Shown piece by piece: positions 22,291 to 34,387 of a DNA stretch of 64,000 nt. How positions within the stretch are numbered: the first letter of the stretch is position 1; every line of letters starts with the position of its first letter. The DNA lies in contig NC_133123.1 of NCBI RefSeq assembly GCF_033568475.1, positions 16,044,622 to 16,108,621 on the forward strand. The letters are read 5' to 3'. A program made the translations under genes and the position numbers. The stretch is from Henckelia pumila. Taxonomy: Eukaryota; Streptophyta; Magnoliopsida; Lamiales; Gesneriaceae. Below the pieces are notes generated by a model. That model was not told the DNA's origin. It did no database searches and worked only from the letters and a program-made list of their open reading frames with translations.

Positions 22291-25200
22291 TCGCGTGTGC
22301 AACAAAAAAATGTGACAAACACGTTCAGTTGTAACTTAATACATGTTCCCAAAATAAATTTAATGTAGCCAAATAAGATAACTAAAATATTTAAAATATA
22401 TATATACACATCATGTACTTTTTAGAAAGGTGTTGAACTAAAAAAAATTAAAATACAATTCTAATAAATACATTTTCAAATAAGCAATCTATTTAGTTGC
22501 ACTTTCGAGAGATTCCTGCATTTCAATTTCTGAACTTAAACTTCCCTCGACTCCATCTTAGATTTATTATTTTTGCGGACTTGTTGTAATCATAGAGATC
22601 GAAGTGTCGTTGCTGGCTACTGCATAAAATCCAATGTCATGATGTTGAAATTTGTGGGAAAATAATTGATGAAAACGATTAACATACTCATGCACCAGCA
22701 TTAAAATTGCAAGAAAAATGTTCATGAAATATAATTCTCACTAATTAAAAAAAAAAACTTGAAAACATAAAATTTTATGCTACTATGAAGAAGACAATAT
22801 TAAATCACGTAGTCAAAAGTTTTTGAAAACTTGGAATTAAAACACCTACAAAAAGAAAATAGAGAAAAAACATTGAAATGTGTAAATAAAGTAAAATCGT
22901 GGCAAATGACAAAGTAATTATAATTTCATTATGAACTAAATAACATTTAAAGTATTTATCAATTATGAAATCAAGATTCAACTTTGGGTAATCAGTCAAG
23001 AAATTTAAAGATATACATAGTTTTATATATATATATATATATATATCGCTTTGATTGCAAATTTTTTTGTTACTGTTCCTCGTAAATTTCCAAAAGAAAT
23101 ATCCAACTTTAAACAAACTTTTTTTTGACAATATTTCAAAAAATTTAAAGAAAGAACTCTCATAGAAAAAGAAATAAGAAGAATAGAACTAAAGAGTATA
23201 TAAAAAAACATAAAACTGGGTGTGTGGATGAGACAAAAGAAGGTTTGTCTTTAAGAAAAAAAACATACCCAATAAAATGATAAGAAGGAAATTGGAAAAG
23301 CACATAATGGGAGAAAACCAGGTCAACCAAAACATAAAAATAAAAAATGGCTGATAATCATTCTCAATTCCAGCAAGATACTGCACATGAAGCAAAAAAA
23401 AAAATCGTATGTTGATAACAGTATATGAAAATGATCATTTTTTTTATTCTAGACCAGATACAAAGGCATGATACATAAAATTTAGGACAGAGATACTGTA
23501 CTGCGGAGAAAAAAATGTGCAAATTTTCAAAAAAGATATAATCTTTTTACTTGTTTACGCATGTCTCCTGTTCTTGACTGGTGGGATGAGACCAGGACCA
23601 GAAAATCATCTTCCCCCAAAAGAAAAGTTCCTATCAGAAACAAAATATCAAGCATAAAACTACATGAAACTCAGCCTGAAATTTCATTCAAACATAAAAA
23701 CAACTCAACACCCATCATTCGGAGCTATCAAACAGAGAAATAAAAGGGAAATGTATCATAAGATACCTTTGATAACACTATATGAAAATGATCGTACTAC
23801 ATGCTGTCAGTTTCGTTGGTTTGATGCCACATACAGACGCAACAATTTATTTTCTAAGAGGTTCTCACAATTAATAAAATAGAAAGAGATAAAAACAAAT
23901 TCATTCTTATAAGATGTAATTAAGATATAAACATATTAATTTAATATCTTTAAAAGATAAATTTACTTCATTTTGTCTCATGAATTTTATAATATAATAA
24001 ATAAACCAAAGATTTTTAAAATAAAATCATATTATGTGTATTCATGTTCACAAAATATATTACACACACTTTTTAAGAAAAGTTCTCTTGAATCTTTGAG
24101 AAAAGATCTCGGTCCATGTAGTGAAATGAAGGTGATGGTTATACAGTAGCTTATTTTTGGGATGAAGTGGTGAGTCAATACACGACGCCAGTTTCAGAAA
24201 AGCAACAAAGAGCATGATAGAATTTATCTTTGATTGAACCCCAATCCATGCAGAATCAAAGTCAAGTTGATTGGTATATTCACAAAAACCATTCCATGCA
24301 TTGCTTTAGAAAGCTTGAATACGATATGATTTTGTGTACCTTATAAAGTTTGATCCCTGTCTTCAGTTCTCCACGTTTTGAAGGTCTACAACCAAAACAA
24401 AGCTTTAGAAGGAATGCAGATTTTTTCAGCAAAGTGGTTTCATCCCTTCATTTGAAATTTGATTCCTAATATTTTGGTATAAAAGTTCTTGTAAAAAATT
24501 GTATTGAGTTGCATTTGAAAGCACATCGAACGAAATCTGGGGAAAAAAAAACTCATGCAGTTTGATTTGAATTTTCTATATATATATATAAAAACAAACA
24601 AACAAACAAACTGATCATGTAATATTGTGCAGCAAGGAGATTTTGAACAGTAGTCAAGCATAAGCAATTTTGTAATTGGGAAATAAAAAAAAATAACGTG
24701 TACAAACCAAGGGAGTGAAAATTTAAAATTGAAAAAATATGTTTACCGAGTTTGCAATGAAAAATAATTGTGATATGATCACCCACAAAATTCAGAAATA
24801 AAGTTCAAAATGCAACAAATAGTATGTGAAATATGACACTGCGAGTTTACCAGTTTTAATAGACATTGGTCTCCTTAAAGCATCTCCTTCATTTAGGAGA
24901 TTGGTCTCCTTAAAGCCTCTCCTCTTTAAGCCATCCTATATGGAGAAATACGCAGGCATAAATATTTTGATTAAGTTAATTGAAGATGCTCGTTAGCTAG
25001 TAGGTTATATATGGGGTGAAATTGTGAGTTAACGTAGAAATTCAGTTTCAGAAAAGAAAAGAAGTGCAAGAAGGAAGGAAGGAAGGAAGGAATTTATCTT
25101 TGATTGAAACCCAATCCATAGACAGTAGAATCAAAGTCAATGTCGTAAAAATTAAGTATAACCAAACACTACAAATAGTAGATATGCAACTCTTAAAAAA

Positions 25201-26225
25201 ATAGATATTTAACATGTTTCCTCTTATCTTTTAATATTCAAAATTAATTAATCTTCGGCTCGAAATCTAGATAGGGTTGGAGTTTTTTATTCCTATATTA
25301 TGGTATAAAAGTTTTTGCAACAAAATGGACGATAAATTACATTTAGAAGCGCACCGAATGAAATCAGAAAAGAAAACTCACGAACTACTCGGATATAAAT
25401 AGTATTTGTATATAATATCCAAAAGTTAAATAATTCAAAACTCATGAATGTGTACACGCTGCATTGCAACATTATGCTTCCTAAATCTACACCTATTATA
25501 CAGTCAGTGAAGTTGTCAATTTCTTTGTTTTTTGTCAGAGTAATACATTTATATTTGCTGAAGTAGATGGAACTTGAGTGTGCTGCAGAATTCCATGGGG
25601 CATGGATCACGAGAGTAGTTATTATGAGAAACAAAAACTCTATCTGTTAGAGTAAAAAAAAATTCTTCCTCTTTCACACATTTTATCGAACAGTTTGCTG
25701 TTGATCTAATGGTAATAGCAAATTAGCATGGAAAAAAGTACATAGATTTCTCTCAAAGCCCACCCAAAGAACACGAGACATGTAATTAAAATAACTAAAA
25801 TTAATCAAATAAATGGTTTGGGTACCTTAGAATTGACGACTCTGTTATCTACATGTCGATATCTTCAATTCTCGAGTAAAAAATGAATCCCTCGAATCAG
25901 AGGTCTTCGAACTTCCAATTCCTTTGGGGTAAAAATATTGACACGAATGAGGAAACAGTGAGGTCTGCAACTGCAATTAAGATTCGTAGGGCAGGAAACT
26001 GGTTGTGTTGAATGGAGGAAAATTAAGATTCGTAGGGTAGAAAACTGGTTGTGTTTAATGGAGGAAAAAACCAATCGGTGGTAATGGTTGGGTTTATCCA
26101 TGATACCCACGATCTCTGGAAACAACGTGATGGTTATGATTTTTTCCGGTGTATTTTGGTCCTACCAAACTTCCCAACCATACCATACTTACAAAGCCGG
26201 TTTCTATGACTGATTTTTATAAAAT
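22291..26225. other. Intergenic region with an internal duplication, no recognised gene
   Basis: No conserved protein was found. Two diverged direct copies of one sequence lie near 24190-24560 and 25040-25400 (both contain GAATTTATCTTTGATTGAA, then CCAATCCAT and GGTATAAAAGTT). A 46-bp tandem duplication (AATTAAGATTCGTAGGG unit) lies at 25975-26020 and 26021-26066 inside a less AT-rich block that, on the minus strand, could be an untranslated first exon ending at an AAG|GTACCC donor near 25829. A minus-strand non-coding RNA or a dead gene is possible but unproven. Confidence 0.35.
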
Positions 26226-26262
26226 ACTAGCAACCGAGGCACACGCGATGCATGTGCGACGT
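26226..26262 (-). repeat. Helitron A 3' terminal hairpin and CTAG end
   Basis: On the minus strand the order is CGCACATGCATCGCGTGTGC (stem-loop), CTCGGTTG, CTAG, then T. Helitrons need such a hairpin near the CTRR end to stop rolling-circle replication. Confidence 0.8.
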
Positions 26263-27806
26263 TCGTGCATTAATTTTAAGAATAACATGTGATTTAATAA
26301 CATAGTTGTTGCTAATATAGATATCATAGATGAAGCGATTGACTCACAATATAATGATTTTATGTCGTTATAACAGATAGTAAGAGATGTTTCATGTCAA
26401 GCGCTTCTTATAAATTAAGATGACAAACTTTATGCATTATGATATATTCAATCCGAATTATATTGTATCCATGACCGAAACCAGTAACATAGTCTCAAAT
26501 CCAATTCCAAAACATACCAGGTTGTTATTAATAAGAAATTTGAAGAATAAATGGAAAGAAATGAAAATAAATGTCAATAAAGTAACACAAAATTAAAAAA
26601 CCTGAGACATATATAATTGCATGTTATATACACCATTAAAAGGGCCTAAAACCAAATGAAGATGAACAATATACAACACATACATCTTGAGCTAACTTTT
26701 GAGATATCAAGTAAAATTTCAAGAACATGGATTGAGGAAAGAAGTATCAACAATAATTTTTGCATAAAATAAAATGGGATTAGACATAAATTTTGTTAAC
26801 AATAATTTTGTTATCTAAAATGTATAGAATATTACCTACTATATTCCAAGCTTACATTGTTATTTGGTCTTTCTTGACTCGTATTCTCTATAGAACTGAA
26901 AGTATGGTATTTTATATAATCAAAAAAATATTATTTACTGCATCGAATGTATTTAACAAAATGTGTTTTTTTTATTCCATACCACTTCTATATCATCATC
27001 ATTGGCAGCTCTTGTCTTTTTTCTACATGCATGAATAATGATCAGTCAATGAATGTATAACATGACGTAATGAGTTAGATTGTTTTGAACAGTACAATAA
27101 TTAGATATTCCTAGTATATAATAATGTCATACCTAAATAGTGCACTTTCTTCGATCTGTTTTCTCGCTGATATGCCTTTCTACATGATATGCAAAAATAA
27201 ATTTTCAACTAAATCATGATAGATGTAGTGAAATGCAAGTAAAATATCAAATAAAATAATTAGATAATACCTCTATTAGATCCCAACCTTCAATCCAAGC
27301 AATTCTTTTTGCGCTATTAAAAGATAAACATATAACAATTAGCATAAGCTTTTGCTATTGAAGTTGAAAGTTATGTGGCATTATATGAACTTACATATGT
27401 CTCTTTTGTTTTCGAACAAATCTTAGAATCCATCTACCGAAGTCATAAGCACTTATTTGAAGAGTGACTTTCCATCCCAAACAAATTATTTGCATTCTTC
27501 GAGGCTTTAAATTTGATAAGTACATGTTAAATTTAACCAAATTTAAAATTATAAATAAATTATAATTCAATTTATGAATACGAAGTGAAATAGAATGTGT
27601 GAAATTTACTCTTTGTATCGGAGAATTCAAATACAATCCACTTCTGGGATCTTCTAATGTATTGATACTTGTTGCATCAACATTGAAATTTGTGTAATTG
27701 TTGAGGTGTCTACCTGCACATCAAGATAATGTATATGAGCATCGTAGAAATATAAAAACGAAATATTTGTAGAATTAAATAGAAAATAGCAATGCCTCAC
27801 AATTTT
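26231..27806. other. Helitron A 3' non-coding region
   Basis: About 1.6 kb between the helicase stop codon and the hairpin is AT-rich and has no supported gene. Sequence length and position fit the non-coding tail of a Helitron. Confidence 0.5.
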
Positions 27807-30800
27807 TTATTGATTATTTGGTAATAGTACTTCCTTGTAAACAACATTTTTAGTATATACACCACCACGTCGCTCTAATTTCCCATCTTTTATCAATAGT
27901 TTTGTGCGATCTTGCGAAACTCCTCTCGAAAGTGCAACATATAATTGACCATGGCTGAAGACATGATTACGTAGAAAAACACCGACAGTTGGAATTGTTT
28001 GACCCTGAGCTTTGTTTATTGTGAGAGCAAAACTCAATCTTACAGGGAACTGTTTGCGAGTCAGCTCAAACGGTAATCCGGAATTATCTTCACTTTTTAA
28101 AGGCATTCGATGCAAAAAATATCTTGTACCCTTATGAGGTCCTGTTATAGTCTCTGCATCGATGAGGTTTCTCCCTAGATTGCGACATATTAACCTCATC
28201 CCGTTACACAGTCCAAGTTCGGGTGCCACATTTCTCAAAAGCATAATAGGACAACCAACTTTCAGTACTATTTTATGCGGTGGCAAACCACTTGGATTAA
28301 GAGAGTTTAAAAACTCTTCTTGGAAAAGATTGTATTTATCTTCCTCAACATTGTCCCAAGATGTGTATTCTATTTCTTCTCCAGGAAACTTTGAAATGAG
28401 GATCTCATTAATTTTATCCACATCAACATTTTTGGGAGTGATAATGGCTCTATCAACCATATAGTTTGCATCATGCACATGTTGTACCATATTTGGGAAA
28501 ATAGAATCAATCAGCTGATTCATCGATTGTTCACCTTCCCAAGGTATGATCATGGAATCCGGTATTTTTATAAAATCACCGCACACAGAATGTTGCAAGC
28601 CATCACCTATGGGCAACAGTAATTGTGAGAACTCAATATCTTGTGCAGATCTCATATTTTGCTGAAGGTGTATAATATTTACTGCATTCCAAAATGTTGA
28701 TTTTGAAATGCTTGCAGCAATTTGCTCCCGTATTGTGCCTCTCTTGACAACCGGTAACACTTGACGGAAGTCTCCACCAAAAACCATGGGTTTTCCTCCA
28801 AATGGCAATATGTTTTCCATGATATCTTGAAAAGTTTTGTTCACAGATTCAAAAGCATAACAATTGGCCATTGGAGCCTCATCCCATACTATAGCTGATG
28901 AACGTCTTATAAGATCAGCAAGATCTTTCTGCTTCTCAATTGTGCAAAGGTTTTCAGCCGTTGGTCTAAGCGGAATTTTAAGACGTGAATGAGCTGTTCT
29001 TCCACCTGGTAACAACGTTGCAGCTATTCCAGAAGTTGCAACAGCTATTACAATCTTACCATTCTTTCTTAGATGAGCTAATATAGAACGATATAAAAAC
29101 GTTTTCTCAGTTCCTCCTGGACCGTCTATGAAAAAAAGTTTTGAGTGATTGCACATAATACATCCAACAATAGAGTCAAAGGCCATCCTTTGTTCAGAAT
29201 TGAGAAATTGGATAGATCTTAAATCTTCATCTGAGATTTGAATAGAAAGCTCATCTTCAATTATCCTAGGAAGTGGCAAGTCATCGAAAAACTCTACACT
29301 TATTGGTGGCAAGTCAAAATCTTCAAACTTCTTATTGTAGTGATGTAATAATCTGCGTATTTCAAGCAACAATTTATTTGTAATGAAATAATCATTTGAT
29401 GAAGTCGATCGACCATAATCCTGAGACATGTATGGGTGAAATTCATTCCAAAGCTCTCGAACTCGTGTCGGCTGACAGAAGACCAATATGGAGACAAATA
29501 ATCTTCGTAATGATGATGGCATTTTTATAGAACATGCTTCTTGCATACATTGACGAACATAATCATCATGTTGTAGTAGTCCTCTACGTTCAGCTGCCTC
29601 TTTGAATGTTGGACACATGTTTTCATTGATGGTCATTAATTCTTCAAAAGATGTAGGACCTCTGATATGGTTTAAAAGAATACGCAGATAGAACATTTCA
29701 CCTTGAGATGGTGACACGACATATATCCTTCCTACAACCTTATTATTTCCAGTTCGTTCAACCCATTTTCTTTGATTTTGTATCCACCTATAATGTTGTG
29801 GGAATTCATGATACAAATACTTCCCTCTCAGTAATGGAGAACAATTCATTTTGAAGAACTCTGTCAGCATAGTCATTGAGTTACCACCATTTGCAAGTAT
29901 ATCACTTACATGCTCTTGTGAATTGAAACTAATTAGCTGCTGATTTGGTAAATGTATTTGCATTCTGATTACTGATGGATACATCCTACTAAGATCATAG
30001 GAATAAAGTCTCCATAATGCCTCGGGTGCACAAATCCATCTTCCATCTACATATTGTTGTATTTCATCAGAGTTCTGAACCTTACGTAATTCCAGTGCGA
30101 CTCTATCAGGTCCTTTATGAATATATTTATATATATATTTCACACATTTTATCCCACCACATACTTCAACATTGATATGGCAATCGTACTTCATCAAGAG
30201 CCACGGATTATATGGAACAACCCAACCATTATCAATCATTACTTGATCATTAGCGGTTCTCATCACCGGAGGTCCTTCACGTCTCTGATATACAGGGTAT
30301 GAATCATTTCCTCGGGTAGTGTATGGTGCAAATGGTTTGGGAAATTTCTTTTTACAAATACCATCTGACATGCATGGACTATTAGGATTGAATAATCCAC
30401 ATGGTCCATGTATCATGTGGTTGGTAACTGCTTCAAAAAGATGGGGTTCCTCAGTTCTTGATGGTATTTCAGCACGAACAACTGAATCGAATTCATCTGG
30501 AGTACGCAGCTTGTCAAAGTTTTCAAATATAACCAACATGTGAACATGAGGCAATCCTCTCTTTTGAAACTCGATGACATATGAATATGAGATAACCTTT
30601 CCTAAAACCCCTTTCTCGACAATATCTTTTTTTAAATTCCTCAAACTTTGATCTGAAAACCCTTGTTATCAAATCAGGACGGTCTTGAGGTTGTTGTCCA
30701 GGTAGTAATTGCTCTTTTATTTCATTCCAATGTGGATGGCATGTCATTGTCAGCATTAAATCTGGCTTTCCATAAGTTTGGACCAAAGTCATGACATCTT

Positions 30801-33800
30801 GATATCTTTGATACATGTCACGTGGACTTCCGATGAAGGATGAAGGAAGTACAATCCGATGACCAATATTTCCTGCATTATATATGGTCGTTATACATAT
30901 GCAGTGATAATTCATGTTTATGATTGTGCCAAATTTCAAACTATTATAATGTCAAACATGACATTTTCATAATTGATGTCATTTACCTGCATTATTTTCA
31001 CCAACATCTAGACAATCTTGCAGTCCTTGATAAAGCTCAGATCTAATATTATGTTGATTTGTTCGTATCCACCTTAGTCTTTGTGTCTCAATCTTCACAT
31101 AGTTATCAACCACATATTGTTGTAGTAAGCGAACTCCACGAAGCAATAATGATGCAGAATTTGTCCGTATCTGATATAGATGTTTATTTGAACAATGAGA
31201 TTAGTAATATGTTTAAAATATAATTTATGATTGCAATATTCATATAAATTTAGTGTAAGGTTTTTATTTCTAACCTGTAATATGAAGGCATAATAGTCTA
31301 AGCATGTCAATCGAGTTCCATCGACATTGCGACTATTTATATCCCATCCATATGTACCATATGGCAAGAGAAGAGGATATTGTAAAGGATCATAATAGCC
31401 AGCAATGTCTTGAATGTTTGTAAGACATCCATTGACACCTTGAACTACAATATCCCTACCATTCAAATTTTCTAAACCTTCATTATCTGTAATAACGGCT
31501 GCAACTTCAGATGCTGTTAGAAGACAATATTGTCGTTGGTTTGAATTTTGTTGCTTGATGATTAGTCTGCATGAAGGTATGTCATGACGTTGGCCAATTT
31601 GTCGAAATACATGAACAAATGGATTGTACCGATCAAGAATACTTTGTATCTTTACCAACAACTCTCGTCTAAGTTCTTGGTTTTCTAGAAGTCGGTTGTC
31701 TATTTCATGATCTGTGTCGACAATCCACATCTGCAGATATCTTGGCCTGCTATTTACATTAGGCAAAAGACTTCCAATCGAATGATATATTGTACCTTGG
31801 GCTCGAAACACATAAATCCCATTTGAACCACTTGCTAGAGCCTCATCTATGGTAACTCCCATTGATGTGAAGGAGAAAACATGATTGTAGGACCGTATGT
31901 ATTGCCTGAAGTGTCTGCCTTCTTCGTTTTTCAATTCAAACAAATGTTGTAGTTCAATTGGTGATGGTATTAGATCGAGTTTTATACGTCCATTTCTACA
32001 ACAGTGTTGGGATGTTTCACCATGAAATAATAAAACTTGACAGTACAGACAAATAGTTGGATTGGGCAATAGGAATCGATCATGTGTTTGAATCTCTTCA
32101 AAATTCCTAGCTAGATTATGATATCGCCGTGGACGTCGACGCAATGCGTTTTCATTCTTATTTGGAACACGATGACCGCCTATATTTGCATATAGTTATG
32201 TATTGAGGAAGAGAAAAGTTTTTGAGAATAATAAGGTTAAGGATGTGAATTTATTATGTTTTTATATTTATTGAATAAATGCAAATCATATATAGTATAT
32301 AGTTTTCGTGCAGGTAGTGTTTTTATATTTATTGAATAAATGCAAATCATATATGTACGGAATAGGATACTTCATATAGCATTATAGTTGTAGTGAAGAA
32401 TACTAAATATCTAATTTATTATGTCCAGGTGAATTGGATAAAAAAATCCCATCAATATAGAATAAAAATTAAATTAAATAACCTCTGAAAAAAAATTAAA
32501 TTAAATAATAAATATTAAAAGTAATTCCACATTGGATTATACTGTAATATGTTGACATTCATGCATGATTTGGGTATAATATTTATTACATTCGGATATA
32601 TTTTGTTATAAAATTATTTTAAAAAAATTAATTTTACAAAGAATTTACTTTAAAGGAATATATTGTTTCAAATACATGTATTACATGTGCATTATCGCTA
32701 CTATTCTTTGATTGCACTTTTTTTTCTTTTTTTTTTTTTCACAATGTATACTATTGTTTTATGAGAATCAAGGTCATTCATTTTGCCTATCCAAATATTT
32801 TTGTAAAATTTATTTTTTTTCAATGCCTTAATTTTCATCAAACATGGATCTTCAATGCCATGAAAAAACAACTTTCAAATTCATATTTGAGACACTCTTT
32901 CTTTTTCAGTTCAGTTGTATACTATTGTTTTATGAGAATCAAGGTCATTCATTTTTCCTATCCAAATATTTTTGTAAAATTTATTTTTTTTCAATGCCAT
33001 AATTTTCATCAAACATGGATCTTCAATGCCATGAAAAAACAACTTTCAAATTCATATGTGAGACACTCTTTCTTTTTCAGTTCAGTTTTGGATATTGAGC
33101 TCAAAATTTATTTAGTTGCTTAAAATTTAGAAATAATTTTTGAAAAATTAATAATGCTATCTCTTAATGATTTTTATGTTCTTACGATTCTTATGTTCTT
33201 GTATTCGGATATTGAACTAAAGTAATAAATTTTTATTTTTTTAGTTAAATTGTTTATTTATCCGATTTATAGGTAATATATTTTTGTATTAGCATTTCAG
33301 AAAATTAAAAAGCATTATTAATATAAACTAATTTTAGTATTTATCATTAAATGCAATATACTTGATAAAATATTAAAATGTACTATAAAACATATTAATT
33401 ATCGTTCTTAAGCAGATGCGTTGGTTATTATTATTTTTAATCTACTTAAGAAGTAATTTAAATGTTAATGATAACAAATAGAATATTAAATCATTTATTT
33501 GAATTAGAACTAATAGTTTACCAACTAATATGTTACCTGGATGGTCATAATGGGTTTTATCATTAAATGCAATATACTTGATAAAATATTAAAATGTATA
33601 AAACATATTAATTATCGTTCGTAAGCAGATGCGTTAGTTATTATTATTTTTAATCTACTTAAGAAGTAATTTAAATGTTAATGATAACAAATAGAATATT
33701 AAATCATTTATTTGAGTTAGAACTAATAGTTTAGCAACTAATATGTTACCTGGATGGTCATAATGAGTTGCTTGTTGATGGGTACTGGAACTTCCAACCT

Positions 33801-34206
33801 CAAAATTTGATGTAAGAGTGTAATAAGGGATTGGATTAATGCGACTTGTATGTCGCATCGCCACTACAACATTGCCTAAAATTAATAATAAATATATTAA
33901 TTTGGAAGTCTCTAAATTAAATTTCATATGAAAATAATCTACAATCTGAAATCAACCAATTGAACGTTTTAAACGACACTTATGATTTTCGTCATTGTTA
34001 GTGTTTGATTCTATAGTCGGCGTAATTGGTGCAACCGAATTATTGGCGTTCAATGCATGGGAATCTGGAACATTTGAGGTAGGAGAAAGATGTCGTCTTC
34101 TTTGGTAATTCAAACGACGTTGAGCAAGGTAAGATTGTCGTTGTTCTTGTGACATAGAATGTCGTCTCTCGCGTTCCTGTGTAGCATGCATTTGACGTCT
34201 TGTCAT
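27807..34206 (-). CDS. Helitron Rep/Pif1-like helicase (RepHel), one frameshift and a mutated P-loop
   Basis: Minus-strand exons 34206-33957, 33875-33750, 32179-31275, 31170-30987 and 30872-27807 have GT-AG borders and join in frame to about 1509 aa if one extra T near 30627-30636 is ignored. The first exon has the basic N-terminus common in plant RepHel. Helitron-like N domain: SFTSMGVTIDEALASGSNG. The Rep HUH nickase motif is RGLPHVHML (near 30540-30560), with the paired-tyrosine motif CVKYIYKYIHKG (near 30112-30150). The helicase has GPGGTEKT where GPGGTGKT is expected (Glu codon 29106-29108), then FGGDFRQVLPVV, LTINKAQGQTI and ALSRG. The gene is otherwise full length. The frameshift and the G-to-E change in the Walker A loop should abolish function, so this copy is probably dead, though recently so. 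Confidence 0.88.
32746..33087. repeat. 171-bp tandem duplication in a Helitron intron
   Basis: Copies at 32746-32916 and 32917-33087 share nearly every base (GTATACTATTGTTTTATGAG starts both). They create an apparent repeated ORF on the plus strand that is not a gene. Confidence 0.88.
33341..33768. repeat. About 215-bp tandem duplication spanning an exon edge of the Helitron gene
   Basis: The unit starting TTATCATTAAATGCAATATA occurs at 33341-33556 and 33557-33768. The second copy includes the 3' edge of the 33750-33875 exon with its CCAG|GTAACAT donor, so the first copy carries a duplicate splice donor and exon end without the rest of the exon. Confidence 0.8.
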
Positions 34207-34387
34207 GTTGTTTTGATTGTTTCGAGCGTTTGATCAAGGCATTATCACGTCCTACATGTCACAATGATGAATGTAATTAGTACGACACAATAATGAAGAT
34301 AATAAGAACAAAATTTTGTTTGTAAGGCAACTATAAAATATTTTAGAAAGTACATAAAAAAACTGGAAAAGAATAAAATCATTAGTT

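Larger units (their letters stand above)
26227..34206 (-). mobile_element. Helitron with Rep/helicase gene (Helitron A)
   Basis: The minus-strand 3' end is visible: a hairpin (GCACATGC / GCGTGTGC) followed about 9 nt later by CTAG at 26227-26230 and a host T (A at 26226 on plus), exactly the layout of Helitron 3' ends. Upstream on the same strand is a five-exon gene with Rep and Pif1-type helicase domains. The 5' TC end is not found next to the gene; a gypsy remnant begins less than 200 bp beyond the first exon. The true 5' end may lie further right, for example at 45988 (see findings). Confidence 0.85.

Noticed and set aside
32761-33123. ORF encoding a repeated 57-residue unit
   Set aside because: It reflects the 171-bp tandem duplication in a Helitron intron and has no gene context.
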